This document shows, one piece after another, positions 38,422-51,060 of a stretch of DNA of 64,000 nucleotides (positions within the stretch are counted from its first letter, which is position 1; every line of letters starts with the position of its first letter). The stretch covers positions 124,001 through 188,000 of the forward strand of contig SAUG01000060.1 of NCBI GenBank assembly GCA_011316305.1, written 5' to 3'. Made by a program: the position numbers and the translations under genes. This DNA comes from Rusavskia elegans (Eukaryota; Ascomycota; Lecanoromycetes; Teloschistales; Teloschistaceae). Under the pieces are notes generated by a model. That model saw only the letters and a program-made list of their open reading frames with translations. It was not told where the DNA came from and did no database searches.

Positions 38422-38640
38422 ATTAAAAGTATATAGATAGTAGTATATAGATAGTTAATTATAGCTATAGAGAGAAGTTTTATAGAAAAAAAAATAAAAG
38501 AAAAAGAAAATTCGTTAAAACTACGCTAAACCTATTTAGATATAATCAGAGGCTTTTCGTAATTAGTAATCTAATTCTATTGTTCAATAAATATCTGACC
38601 ATATTGTATCTCTATTATAATAACCTCTATACAGGCTTTT
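38422..38640 (-). repeat. 5' LTR of the copia element (right)
   Basis: Partner of the LTR at 32065-32285. For this minus-strand element it is the upstream LTR. The MITE at 38658 lies directly beyond it. Confidence 0.75.
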
Positions 38641-38649
38641 AAAGAGAAT

Positions 38650-39061
38650 TGAATAGATAGACTGGCCGTCGAGTCGGGTTTCGAACTCGGGTTAGCTAAC
38701 TCGACCCGATCCGAATCGGATTAGACTAAAATATAATCCGATCCGACTAAGTTTCGGGTTCTAAATTATAATCTAACTCGACTCGCTAAAACTATTAAAT
38801 TTAAGTATAAATATATAAAGCTAGTATAACTTTTATATAAATTTATTAAAAAAATTCTAATTAATTAATTAAACTAACTAGAAAGTTTATAGTAAAACGA
38901 AATATATTATCTAGGTATATTACTTTTATTAAATTATTAAAAATATATTATATTAAATATATTTTATAGTCGGATCGGGTTCGGGTCGGATTACTAAAAT
39001 CGGGTCGGATACCTAATAGTTCGCCAGAAATCCGACTCGAACCGGCCAGTCTATAAACAGA
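38650..39061. mobile_element. MITE copy 2 (38658-39053) with diverged 8-bp TSD
   Basis: The 396-bp element runs TAGACTGGCCG…CGGCCAGTCTA. The flanks are TGAATAGA (38650-38657) and TAAACAGA (39054-39061). They agree at six of eight positions, and both mismatches are transitions, as expected if RIP hit the duplication after insertion. Confidence 0.8.
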
Positions 39062-39109
39062 GATATAGATGTTTAGAAAATCGTTAGCCTTTTAATTTAA
39101 TATTTTACA

Positions 39110-39420
39110 GAATATACGGCGGAGAAAGTAAAAAACCTTAAATTTCAGTATTTTATATATAGTTATTACCCGTGCCAAAGCAACCAATTCTTGCCCCGCG
39201 TAATTGATACCGAACGTTCACAGACCGCGGCTGTCGATCTTGGTGATTTGGCACGGATAGCTCTATTGGTAGTATAAATAACTTCAATAACATTTACGAC
39301 AGTGATTTCTGATTTCATAGAGTTTCTTTCGCCGCAAGAGATTAGTACCGTACGTCTTTTAAGCTCCCGCTCGAAAAAACAACCAGAGGCCGCGGATAGG
39401 AATTTAAAAGATTAGAAAGA
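39110..39420. other. Balanced-GC island with a 10-bp inverted repeat
   Basis: A short non-RIP island. CCGTGCCAAA near 39173 and TTTGGCACGG near 39245 form a perfect 10-bp inverted repeat about 63 bp apart. No open frame was found. It may be a relic of unique chromosome or the ends of a tiny element. Confidence 0.45.
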
Positions 39421-42400
39421 AAATAGATGAAATTTAATCTATAAATATAGTTAACAGCGAAAAAATGATAAATAAAAATTAAACGGTAAACAATGTTAAT
39501 AGTAATAATAAAGATATTAAAAATAAAAAAAAATAAAAAAATAATAAAAATAAAAAAGATTAGAAAAATAGTAATAAAACGAAATAAAAATAGATATTTA
39601 AAATAGTATAGAAAGTAGTATATTATATATAGTATTATTTATTTGTTTTTTTAAATTTTTAAATTTAATCGAAAACTAATACGCTATCGATACGTTTTTA
39701 AAAGATTGTTATTTTCTATCTAACGCGTTACGCGTGGATCAGATATTTCGAAATGACGATTGATCTAAATACCGGTATATTTGTTTTATATTTAAGTCTA
39801 CGTTTAAAGATATATATATTCCATCAATATTATTTTCGTACCTTTACGTTTTATATTAGAAAATCACACGATTCTATACTATTAATACGTTTACCATTTT
39901 CGAAATTATTTATAATAGAAACGTAGATAGCGCGATAGATTAATAGATAGAGAAATCGTTATATATAAATTATACTAAAGATAGTAAATATCTGCTTGAT
40001 ACTATTTGTAATATAACTATTTTAAAGTTTTTAGAAAAAAAGCTAAAGATTCGTTTAGTTTTTAAACTGTTTTTTCAAAGATATCAAAATAACTATAAAA
40101 CTAATAAAGTCTATAATATCGATTACTCTAAAATTAAGAAAAAGTAGAATATTTAGATAGATAAATAGAAGATTTAGAAAACGCGATAAAAAAAAGCTAT
40201 TAAAATCGAATTTAATCTTTATCGTAACTTTACTAATATTTTAGTTAACTTTTCTGTAAGTTATGATAACTAGTAGAACTCGACTAGCCGAATTTTTTAA
40301 CTATATAAAATAAATATTACTTTAAACCTCGATAATATATAGTATATAACAAGAAGAAAAGTAATAATATCTAAAAGTAAACTTTTTATAAAAATTAACT
40401 TGCACTATCAATATCGAATATAGTCTATAAAAGATGGCGAAATCTAGTATAAAAGATATAATATTTAAAGTAAAAGAATAGATAAAGATTTCTACGAAAA
40501 TATAGAACGAAAAATAGAAAAATATTAAAAAAATTTAAAAGATATAGATTTATTTAGTATAAAACAGTTCGAAATTATAATATTTTAAGTTATAGAATTT
40601 ATTATACTATTAAAACAATATAAAATATATATGTTTTCGTAATATAAAAACTCTACCATCTTTAGAATTCGTATAAACGGATTCTATATTACTTGTTCGA
40701 TAAAATAAATATAGTAGTAGACCCGAATATACGCCTTTCGGAATTTATCGAAACGTTTACCGAATAGAATCGATAGTCGATTACTATATACGACGTTTCT
40801 ATCTAAATTTACTATAGTATCTCGTTTAATCTAAAATTAGTAAATCTTTTATAGCTGTAAATTATATAAAATCTAACTAGAAAACTCCGCGATAAATCGT
40901 TAGACGATAGTAAATAGAATTAGATTTAATTATAAAAAGTAGAGTTTACTTTATACTATCGATTAAGATAGTAAAGAGTAGACTGGCCGTTAGGTCGAGT
41001 TTCGAATCCGGGTTAGCTAACCCGACCCGACCCGAATCGGATTAAACTAAAATATAATCTAATCCGACCGGGTTTTAAATTCTAAATTATAATCTAACCC
41101 GATACGCTAAAACTATTAAACTCTAGTATAAAAGTATAAAGCTAGTATAATTCTTATACGAATTTACTAAAAAATTTCTAATTAATTAACTACGCTAGCT
41201 AGAAAGTCTATAATAAGACTAAATATATTATCTAGATATATTACCTTTAATAAATTATTATAAAATTATTATATTAAATATATTTTATAGTCGGGTCGGG
41301 TTCGGGTCGAATTACTAAAATCAGGTCGGATATCCGACGGTTCGACGGGAATCCGACCCGAACCGGCCAGTCTAGTAAAGAGAATTTCTATACGCTTTTA
41401 AATAGATTATAGATATATAGTCTTTTGGTATAAAATATTAATACTAGTTATAAATATAATAAAATATCCTTCGATTTTATTTTATTTCTAGTAATTTTCT
41501 TCTATATTTTTATTTTATTCAAAATTCTATTTTATTCGTATACTATTTTAATAGTATAGATAGTCTCGGTATATTATATATCTATCTATAATAGGTATAA
41601 AAATCCAGAAATATTTTTTGAATTTTTAAACGAATCTAGTCTAACGTATTGCTAAAACTATAGCTATAAATCAAGAAAAAATTATAAAAACGTTCCGTTC
41701 GAGAAAAAACTACTTTTTAAAGATATATAAATAATCTATTATAAAATAGAAATAAAAATATTAATTAGAGCGAAGATCTACTTCGAAGAAATCTATATCT
41801 ATATAATATACTATTACCGCGAGATTATATCTAAACCGATAAAAATGGAATTTGAATAGAAAAGGACAATGATATAGAGTATATATATTTTTTAATAAAT
41901 TGATAAAATACATTTAATCAATAAAATCTTTATCGAAACTATATTTAAATCGGTAAAGTCGTTTTTTAATAACAAAACGCCGGCGAAATTAATAAATATA
42001 GAAATTGTTAAAATATACGGCAGTCTATATAACAAGTTAAACTAGTTTATTATAAATTAGAATCCAAAGCTCGCGTTAAAAGATTATAGATTATATAATT
42101 TATATCGAGATTTTAACGCGCTAGTTTAATTTAACAGGCAAAAATTTTAAATAGAGTTTTTATCTATTCTTTAATTAATTAAATAGATAGAGCTACTTCT
42201 ATAATTTGCTATACTATATTAAAATGCGTAATCTATTTAAATAATTATAAGCCCGAGTTCGTAATAGTATTTTCTAATATAACCGATATTTATCGTCAAT
42301 TCTAGACCGTCTAGATCGACGTAAGGCTTTAGATTATTATAGCCCCTAAAGGGTCGGTATATACTATTCGAACGATAAACGATATCGGAATCTAATATTA

Positions 42401-42800
42401 AAAAACGGAAATTTCGAATAGTATATTTAAATCGAAAATAGAACCGAAATAGTACGGCTACGCTATTACTATTTAGTAAACCGTAGAAAAAGCCCGGTCT
42501 AAATAGAAAGCAGTACCCAATATATATATAACGGTATATTTAAATCGAAAGTCGAAATCTATATCGTTATAAAATTTTAAGAAAAGATATTTAATAATAA
42601 TCGGAGATTATCGCCTAGCTTATAATATTAGTAGACGAAAAAGAAAACGGTATCCGATACGTATACGATAGTATAATCGAATTAAAAGTAGAATTCTATA
42701 TCGCTATAAAATTTTAAAAAAAGATATTCAATAATTTAACCGAAAGTTATCGTCTAGCTTATAATATTAGTAGACGAATATTAAAGGCAGAGTATTTCTA
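39420..42800. other. RIP-mutated sequence with a plus-strand coding remnant interrupted by MITE copy 3
   Basis: Plus-strand frames around 40000-40900 and 41400-42250 have stops almost only at TAA/TAG. They read as basic, aromatic-rich protein (for example YKNVPFEKKLLFKDIQ near 41680). They appear to be one element split by the MITE at 40979. The family was not recognised. Confidence 0.4.
40971..41382. mobile_element. MITE copy 3 (40979-41374) with perfect 8-bp TSD
   Basis: A 396-bp element with TAGACTGGCC…CCGGCCAGTCTA ends. The target duplication GTAAAGAG is perfect (40971-40978, 41375-41382) and fits nTnnnnAn. It has the same length as copy 2. Confidence 0.9.
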
Positions 42801-45800
42801 GAGCAATATACAATTATAAACCAGACGAAAGATATATTATAGAACTAATTTATATTCTAGAAAGTCTGGAATATAGTCTAGTAATAAAAGAAAGAAAAAA
42901 GCGAAGAAGGATCGAAATCCGATACGCTAGCGATATTCCAGCGACTAGACGGCGAGTCTCGTTTCCAAACGTTCTAATTATATCTCTAAGGCCTATATAA
43001 CGCGTTTAACGCTTATAATTATCTCCTTTCTAGCGATATCGTCCCGATATTATATTATATCTATCTATCTAGTTTATAGTATTTATTAAATAAAACTATT
43101 AACTATATAGTTAATTATATAGATTATAAAAGGTTAAAAAAAAAACTATTTTTTATTTACTATTATAATCTAGTATTATCAAAATATATATATATATTAG
43201 TTATATAAATATATACGGAATAAAGATAAAAAAATGGAATACTACTATAAATCTAATATAGATATTCTAGAATTAATATACTATTCGAGCGTACTATTAC
43301 TATATTATAGTATCGGTTAAATTAATAATATAATATATTTTTAATCTATATATTCGAAGAATTATTCTATATCTATAGATATATATAATCTGCTCGTATA
43401 TCTATAGATATATAGTAATTATAAATAATACTAGATAAAAGTTCTAATAAACGTAATTAATTCGAATTTAATACGAGTATTCGAGAATATTAAATAGTAA
43501 ATAAACGAGTTCGGAACGATACGGTTTCGAAGCGCTAGCGATATTATAAGAATACTTTATTTTATAAAAGTTCTAATTTCTTTATATTTACTGTTTAATT
43601 AATTTTTATTTCGTTTTTATATCAGAATATCTATATAATATCTATATTACTCTATATTTGATATCTTTAAACTACTACAAATAATAAAGGCGATATTACT
43701 CGTCTATATTCTATATTTAAATATTCTAAAAGCTATCTAAATAATATCTATACTAAATATAAAGAAAATCTACTAAATTATAAAACTATATAGTTTCTTT
43801 TATTATATTAGTTTAAAGTTAACTATTATAGATATTTTATATCTTTAAAATAGTAATACGCTAGCTAATAGGCGTATACCGTGCTATAATATAAGATAAT
43901 CGAAAGTTTACTATAGATAATCGAAAGATAGCTAAAAATCTCGTATTAGATATTAGTAATATTTTAAAGTATATTTCGATTTCCGATATTATATTATATA
44001 ATTTTATTAATTAATCCGTAACTTTTAAACATTTCGCTACGATATTAAAACCTACGATTTAGCGTATAAAAGTCTACGAGTATATAAATAAAAGTTTAGA
44101 CCGAAAAAACGCTATTTTATAATCCCGATAAGCTACTTTATATTCGGAAATTTAAAAATTTAAATTTCGTTTACTATCTATAGACTGGCCGTCGGATCGG
44201 ATTTCGAACCCGAATTAACTAACCCGATTCGATCCGAATTAGGTTAGAAAATTCTACGGTTTAATCCGATTCGAATCTCGGGTCGGATTATATAATCCGA
44301 TCTATTTTAATTAACCTACTAAATCTATATAACTCGTAGAACTCTTATATAAAAATTATACGAATTATTTAAAAAAACTCTAATTAATTAACTATACTAG
44401 TTAGAAAGATTCTAGTTAAATTAAATATATTTGTTTAATATATTATCTATAATAAAATTTAAAAAATAATATATATATAGATTTATTTTATATATAGCAG
44501 GTTTAGTAGATACCCGGATTCGATCCGAGTTCGATCCGAATCCGACCGTTTAGCGAGTCGAACCGGTTTAACCTACTAAAATCAGGTCGGGTTCCCGACG
44601 ATTCGACGGGAACCCGACGCGAAGTGGCCAGATTAACTATCTACCTTTTATTTACTATTCGTTTCTCGTTTACTGTCCGACTTTCTAATATAAGACTTCG
44701 GCTTTTCTTTTTCGCCGTTATTATTTCTACTACCGGCTTTTCGTTAAAGCTCCGCCCCGCTAGCGGTATCTAGACCTCTACCTCCAATAAAGGTAGAAAT
44801 TACTAGTATTCTAGTGGCGGCTCCGACGTCTAATATTATACTACGATTTATAGTAATAGAAATAGACTCTTTAGATATAATCTCTAACCTTTTTCTATAT
44901 AAAATAGCCAGTCGCTAACGCGTCGCTATAGAATCGAGAACTAATATCTTTAAAATATTAGGACTAGAAGTAATAGATCGTTATAAATACTTTATACCCT
45001 CTACTAATACTATCCGTAAAGCGTCCGATAAGAAAATAGATATTATCGCGCTGTTACAAACTCCTACTATCGGTTATCTAACCTCTAATATTCTATAGTC
45101 AACGCCGTTAATCGATATTTTATCTCGGGAGTCTACGCCTCCGTCGACTCTAGTATAGTTCCCTTTTAATACGGTGTAATCTTTTTTATAGAATTAGATA
45201 TTACCTTTCTTCTTTTATATTCCGGACGACGATAACGAGCTATACTGTACTACGCCCTCTCGTATTATTAAAGAGAAATAAGAAGTACGTTTATCGCGTA
45301 TAGCCCTATTGTAGTTACCGTTAACTTTTTCCCGCCCGGTTTCGAAGGAGCCGAAAGTATCCGGACTCTAGCTTCTAGTAGAAGTTAGAACTATCGGTAT
45401 CCCGATCTTTAAAATAGATTTACCATTAAAAACTTTAATATATTTCGCTATTATAGACTCGGTATATAAATCTCCTAAGACGATAGTTTTAGTTTTACTA
45501 CGAAAGATTACCCCGCCGATACTATCTTTCTCGCTCTTCGATAGTAATTAGAAAGATAGCCCGGATTAGAAATATAGTTTAAAACTAGATTGATTACGCC
45601 GATATAGATATTTAAAGGAAAGGAAATACATTCCGTAATACGGTAAATAGTTAATAGATAAATTTAAATAAATTTAATCAACTATAATAATCTATTTGTA
45701 GATATATATATTATATATATACTTTTTAAACGTTTAAAAACCTATAATAATTAGTCTATAATTATAGTTTTCTTTTATCGAATTTTATTTTTCTTTTTAT

Positions 45801-47970
45801 TATATTCTAGTTTTCGGTTTTTTATCAAAAGATTCTTCTGATTATATAACTCGATAAACTTCTATATATTATTAAAGTCTTTTTATAGCTGCTAGAAATT
45901 ATATTTCTTTAGCTAACCAGGCTATAAAATTAGATATTTAGCTTTTAATTTCTTATTTTTTTTAGATTTTATAAATCTTTTATCTAAAATAGCTTCTATT
46001 TTCTATTTCTTTTTATTATTAATAAACTCCGGTAATAGATATTCTAGCAGTTTACTATTTTAACGGCGATAGAACTTTTCTAATAAAGATATATAAAAGG
46101 TATTATAGATTTTTAATCTAGTTATAAAAACTATCCGGTAAACTTAAAAGTTTATATAATTTAAAATTCGATATAGATCTACGAATTTCGAGATAATCTT
46201 TTTAAATTATTTAAATTTTAGATTTTTTATAGATAATAGTACTAAGTTACTAATTTTTTAATCTATTAATTAATATTTTCTATTATAATATTTAGCCTAG
46301 CTTTTTTAAATTTTCTTTTAATTTTTCTATATCGATTTATATATTTTCCGTAGATTTACGATTTTTTTCTTTATAACTAGTATCTTTGTATTTACTATTT
46401 CTCTTTCTACGGCGTTATTTTTAACGTTTTCGAATATTATATTTAGATTATAGTCTATAAATTTTTATAATATTATATTCGCTACTATTATAGACGAATT
46501 CTTCTAGAAATAGATATTTAGTCTAGTTTTTCTATTCCTTATAAATATATATTCGAAGATAATATTTTAACGACTAGATCTATCGTTCTATATATCTATC
46601 TATTTAAAGATAAAATATAGTATTTAAACGATATTAAATCTTTAGATAATAGTAGATCTCCGACCAAAATTCGTTTATAAATAGAAAATCTCTATCGCTA
46701 ATAATTCTATTAGGAATAAATTCTTTATACTAAAGTTTATCGATAATAAACTCTATAAAATCCTTTTATTAGTTATTTTATAATATAGAATATACTTTAC
46801 TATCTTTATAAATCGATTAATAGCTATTAGTACTAAGTTTACTATACCCCGACTATATCGAATAGAGGGTAAGCTAGTAATAAAATCTATTACTATTTCT
46901 TTCTATAGCTATATAAAATATAGAAGATTTTAAAGCTTTCTATAAAGTTTATATCTATAGATTCTCACTCGTTAATAGATATTATATAATTCTATATACT
47001 TTCTAATCTATTTAAATCGTTTCGGCTAGCTATAGCTACGATAAATAAACGATAAAATTCGTTTATACCTAAAATATCTAGCTAAATTATTATTATAATA
47101 TATTACTAGAAACTCTATATATAGTATCTTATTTTCGAATCTATATAAAGACTTTTTATAAAGAAAAAGACTAGTTTATACTTTTATATTCTATAGCTCG
47201 GCTTTTTTCCTCGATTTACGCTAAATAATCTATATATACTTTTAAATATCGGCGTTCCGATTTTAACGCTAGACTAGTTAATTACGTAGACTAGGAATTA
47301 CTTTACTATAAATTATTTTATTAACTGCAGTTTTCTACGCTATTTAATATAGAATATCTATACTATAGTTTATAGTTCTAGTAATAGAATTTATTTTATT
47401 AATAAATTTTTTATTAGAAATAGATATTACTAATCTATCGCTACCGCGTCAGCGACCCGTTATATTCGAAAGTAATCTCGATATATAAAATATATCGCGT
47501 CCTTTCTTTAATAGTAAAAGTTTAGTTCTATTATTTTTAGAGTTTTCAGATTTTATAAAGAGTTTTTAAGCCCTTCTATAGTACGCCCGCGTAAAGCGTA
47601 ACTAATTCGAACCTTTTATATAGAGATAGATTCTATACTAAATTTCCGATTAGTAAAATTTAACATTTATTTAAATATAGATAATATTATTTAGATTTTA
47701 AGATTTATATCTCTATAATTCGATTTCCTTAAAAGCGAATTAGCTAGATTTATTTTCTCTAGATAATAGAATATATTAAAGTCTATAGTAGCTAATCTAA
47801 TAATTTAGCGATATTATCGAATATTAAGTTTTTTAATTTTTATAAAACCCCGAAGGTTATTATAATCTATTTAGACCTTAGTTATATATATCGCGTTTTT
47901 AAAATAATATTTCTAATATTCGAAGACTTTAATAATAGTAAATAATTCGGTATTATAAGTCTCGTATAGA
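42800..47970 (-). mobile_element. RIP-degraded Ty3/gypsy element A, copy 2 (inverted)
   Basis: Minus-strand order from the right: RNase H (about 47960-47600, with Asn-Asn-Leu and Arg-Gln/stop motifs and the domain end), integrase (46870-46100) and linker and chromodomain region (to about 45850). A downstream part (45600-42800) aligns inverted with 10300-13350 of copy 1. MITE copy 4 is inserted at 44181 and a partial MITE adjoins the RNase H end at 47967. It retains an uninterrupted site where copy 1 carries a solo LTR. Reverse transcriptase was not found. Confidence 0.7.
44173..44643. mobile_element. MITE copy 4 (44181-44635) with perfect 8-bp TSD
   Basis: A 455-bp element starting TAGACTGGCC and ending GGCCAGATTA, a mutated terminus. 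It is flanked by ACTATCTA on both sides (44173-44180, 44636-44643). It is inserted in the 3' part of gypsy A copy 2. It is more AT-shifted internally than copy 3. Confidence 0.85.
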
Positions 47971-48342
47971 CTGGCCGTCGGATCGGGTTATTATAGAGTT
48001 TAATCTTACTCGGATTTAGGTTGAACCCGGATTCCCGGGTTCGATCTACTAAAATCGCTAAAACCTCCTTTCCTATATAGAAAACCTCCGTTTTTACTAT
48101 ATATTTATATTAATACTTTAAATACTATTTAAATAGACGTCGATTCCTTACTATTAAATAATAAATAAAAATTAAATTAGTATTTATATATCTATATTAC
48201 CCTTCTATATTATTTTATTTTTTAAATATAAATTATATCCAACCTAAATCTTTAATACTAATATAAAATATCTAATTTTTCTATACCTAGTAAAATTCTT
48301 TCCGACGGGTTTTTTCTAGATAAAATCTATCCGAGCTAGTCT
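47967..48342. mobile_element. MITE copy 5, left end intact, right end doubtful
   Basis: TAGACTGGCCGTCGGATCGGGTT at the left is typical, and GACCCGGATTC-type motifs continue to about 48050. The right end is only weakly similar (GAGCTAGTCTA ending near 48342), and the flanking 8-mers do not match. It is a truncated or rearranged copy. Confidence 0.5.
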
Positions 48343-48359
48343 ATAAATTAGGCGGTGAA

Positions 48360-49440
48360 CCGATCTATAAATATTATATTATTAAAGCTTAATCGATTAT
48401 ATAAAAAGTAAAAATAGATTATTAAAGATATAGCTAATAAATTCGAACCGACTATCTAGTACTAGTCTTTTAGAATAATAATAGATATATTTAATAGAAA
48501 TTTAGATTACTATAAAGAGTTCGAATATTAGTAGTCTAGTATTTTTATAGCTATCGGTATTAATAATAAATTCTATAGAAAATTGGTTAATTTGTTCTAA
48601 TTAAGAAAAGTAATAGAATATATATAGTCGAAATAATAGTAAAAACTCTACTAGATAACTTTAATAATAGATAGTCTATTTAAGATTATATATAAAAACT
48701 ATTCTAAGTTTTTTAACAATTCTATAGCCTCTAGTTATTCTAATATATCTACTATAGAAAAATATCTTAGTACTATTATTTACTAAAAAACTAAACGATA
48801 TAATTTATAGTTTTTTATTAAATATATATTTATACGCGTAAATAGCTTATAATAGTATAAAGAAATAATATAAAACTTATTTTAATTATAGAAGAAAAGC
48901 TATATTAAATTCGAATCTACTTTTAATTAAATCGTATAGAATATATATCTATATAAAACTTTTTTAGATCTGAATCTACTAGTTCGGACTATCGATAATA
49001 AAAGATTTAAGCTACTACTATAAATACTTCGTCTAGATATAAAGCTTGTCGGCCGTATATAATTTATATAGATAATCTTCGATAACTATAATACTATCCG
49101 CTAGTAAATTAAATCTAATTTAAAAACTTTAGAATATATTTTCTTTATATTGGATATCTAATTAAATCTATAAAAAGTCGCGTATTTAAAAGTATTTATA
49201 TACTAGATTAATATTTATTTTTAATTTTCGAAGCGTCTAATTAGATTTATACTACTTTTTACTAATTATTCTAGCTATTTATAGTACTAGGAGCTATTAA
49301 AACTTTTAGAATTTTTCTAGTTTAGATCGAAACTTTTAGATATTATTACTAATAATATCAGTTCTAATAGTACGTTTAAAAAAGAGTTTAAAAAAACATT
49401 TATTCGGCTCGATAGCCGATAGAATCGAGTCTAAAATCCT
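48360..49440 (+). pseudogene. RIP-degraded plus-strand coding remnant, unidentified
   Basis: A long plus-strand frame has stops almost entirely of the TAA/TAG type. It reads as a hydrophobic/basic protein and continues to the solo LTR insertion at 49459. The same element may resume at 49954-51060, where further stop-poor plus-strand tracts occur. No domain was recognised. Confidence 0.35.
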
Positions 49441-49458
49441 CTAATTTACCTAGTTTAT

Positions 49459-49948
49459 TGTTATAAGCACAGGCGGCGTGCCTTCGGGAACGCGGTAGTG
49501 TTCAGTACAGCGCAGGATTTCCTATTACGCCTCGACAGGCAGGGATATACAAGATAGCCTTAGTATTAGTACTAAAGAGTGTCTCAGTAGTTTTAATAAG
49601 TACTCTGAATACCCTAATCTTAGTAGTCTTAGTAAATAAGTACTATAAGCAAACTCAATCTCAGTAGTTTTAGCGGGTAAGTACTCTGAAATAAGATTAT
49701 CTTAGTTATCTTAGTCTATAAGTAACCTGAGTAATAGAAGATCTTATTTATCTATATAGATCCCGAACTCGACGCCTTTATAGCTCGTATTTAATTTATT
49801 AGTTATCGCTATATACTGCTCTAGTAATCGAACTGACTTATTTTTATATTAATTTAAAGTAATTATCCGTTATACCTCCGTTTACAGATATACTAATAAG
49901 TCCAACCAACTCTTGGAGATACCAGACCTCCCAGGTAGCTCTATAACA
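49459..49948 (+). mobile_element. Solo LTR (family L), copy 2, with 5-bp TSD
   Basis: A 490-bp unit TGTTATAAGCACAGG…GTAGCTCTATAACA with perfect flanking TTTAT (49454-49458, 49949-49953). It retains more GC than its surroundings and than copy 1, for example CCTATTACGCCTCGACAGG. It is inverted relative to copy 1 at 12115-12566. No internal region lies on either side. Confidence 0.85.
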
Positions 49949-49953
49949 TTTAT

Positions 49954-51060
49954 ATAATTAATCTAGTAGCCTAAAATTTTATTAAAGCTTTTAAAATATA
50001 AATAATTAAAAATAATTTTATCTAAAAACTAGATAAAAAATAGATTAAAACTATTAATACTAGCCTATTAAATATCGTAAAAAAGCTAAAATATATAGAT
50101 AATATATATTTAAAAGTTATAAAACTAATATTTATTTTAAGTTTATATTATTATAGTCTATATCTCTATCTTATTTTAATATAAACATCGCTTTAAAAAA
50201 ATCTAAAAAAGGGTCGATCCTGATTTCTAATCTAGAAATATGATTTAAAATATTTATATTTAATAGAATTCGATATATTTTATAGTTCGTCGAATATATT
50301 AATTACGCTATTTTATTAATAAATTTATAGAAAAATATTCGTAAAATCTATAAATATAAAGGATTATTTTTAATATTAATAAATAGTAATTTCTTTTCTT
50401 TATAGGTAGTATATTATAGCCGTTCTATAAAACTACTTTATTAGTTTTAAAAATTATAGGCGTTAGAATTTATTTAATATTCCGACTTTATAGTATTATT
50501 TTCGATTATTTTACTAGAATAGAGGAAGTAATTCTATTATCGAACTATATTAATAACGAATTAATACAAATAGTTTATAATAATACTAATTTAAAGTTTA
50601 CGAAACACTATTTTTTTTATTAAAAATAAAGGTAGATTAATTTATAATATTACGAATATTATAGATCTTATAGTAAAATTTAGCTTTTATCGAAACTAGA
50701 ATAAAGAAAAAAATAATAAAAAAATAGAAAACTTTTCGGAGTATAAAAATAAGTATCGGAACGAATTTAAAAAATACTTTACTAAATACTATAGAAAATC
50801 TATTAATTTATTAAAGTTTAAAATCTATCGTATAGAAGAAAATAAAATAATATAAAAGGGTAATATATTATAATTTTACTAATTAATCTAAAACCTATTT
50901 TATCCACTTTAAATAGTATTTTTCGATAACTCTAGCGTCTTCGAATAGCTATTTCTAAAGCTAGTCGATATTTTCGCGCTAATACTATCGAGGAAAATCT
51001 AAATTAAATATTCTAGAAAAATAATATTTCGAACTTTCTAAAACTAATATAGCCCCTTTA
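49954..51060. other. RIP-mutated sequence between solo LTR and repeat R1
   Basis: AT-rich. Plus-strand stop-poor pieces occur around 50200-50900 and may belong to the element interrupted by the solo LTR. No family could be named. Confidence 0.4.

Larger units (their letters stand above)
32065..38640 (-). mobile_element. RIP-degraded Ty1/copia retrotransposon with both LTRs
   Basis: Similar flanking repeats lie at about 32065-32285 and 38422-38640. On the minus strand, from high to low coordinates, three domains can be read. The first is a protease start (WILESG, near 36960, from a WILDSG-type motif). The second is a reverse-transcriptase core around 34410 (FIDN for YVDD, then KRYKIKYFSKI). 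The third is an RNase H/C-terminal segment near 32820-32500, ending VDGFTKALS. This order (protease, integrase region, RT, RNase H) is diagnostic of copia. Integrase must lie at about 35900-36600 but was read only loosely. A MITE is nested in it at 33218-33656. It is non-functional. Confidence 0.8.

Noticed and set aside
8880..49948. One simple large inverted duplication of the whole segment
   Set aside because: Gypsy A is inverted, but the two solo LTRs are in different relative positions, each with its own target duplication. Separate insertions explain the pattern better.
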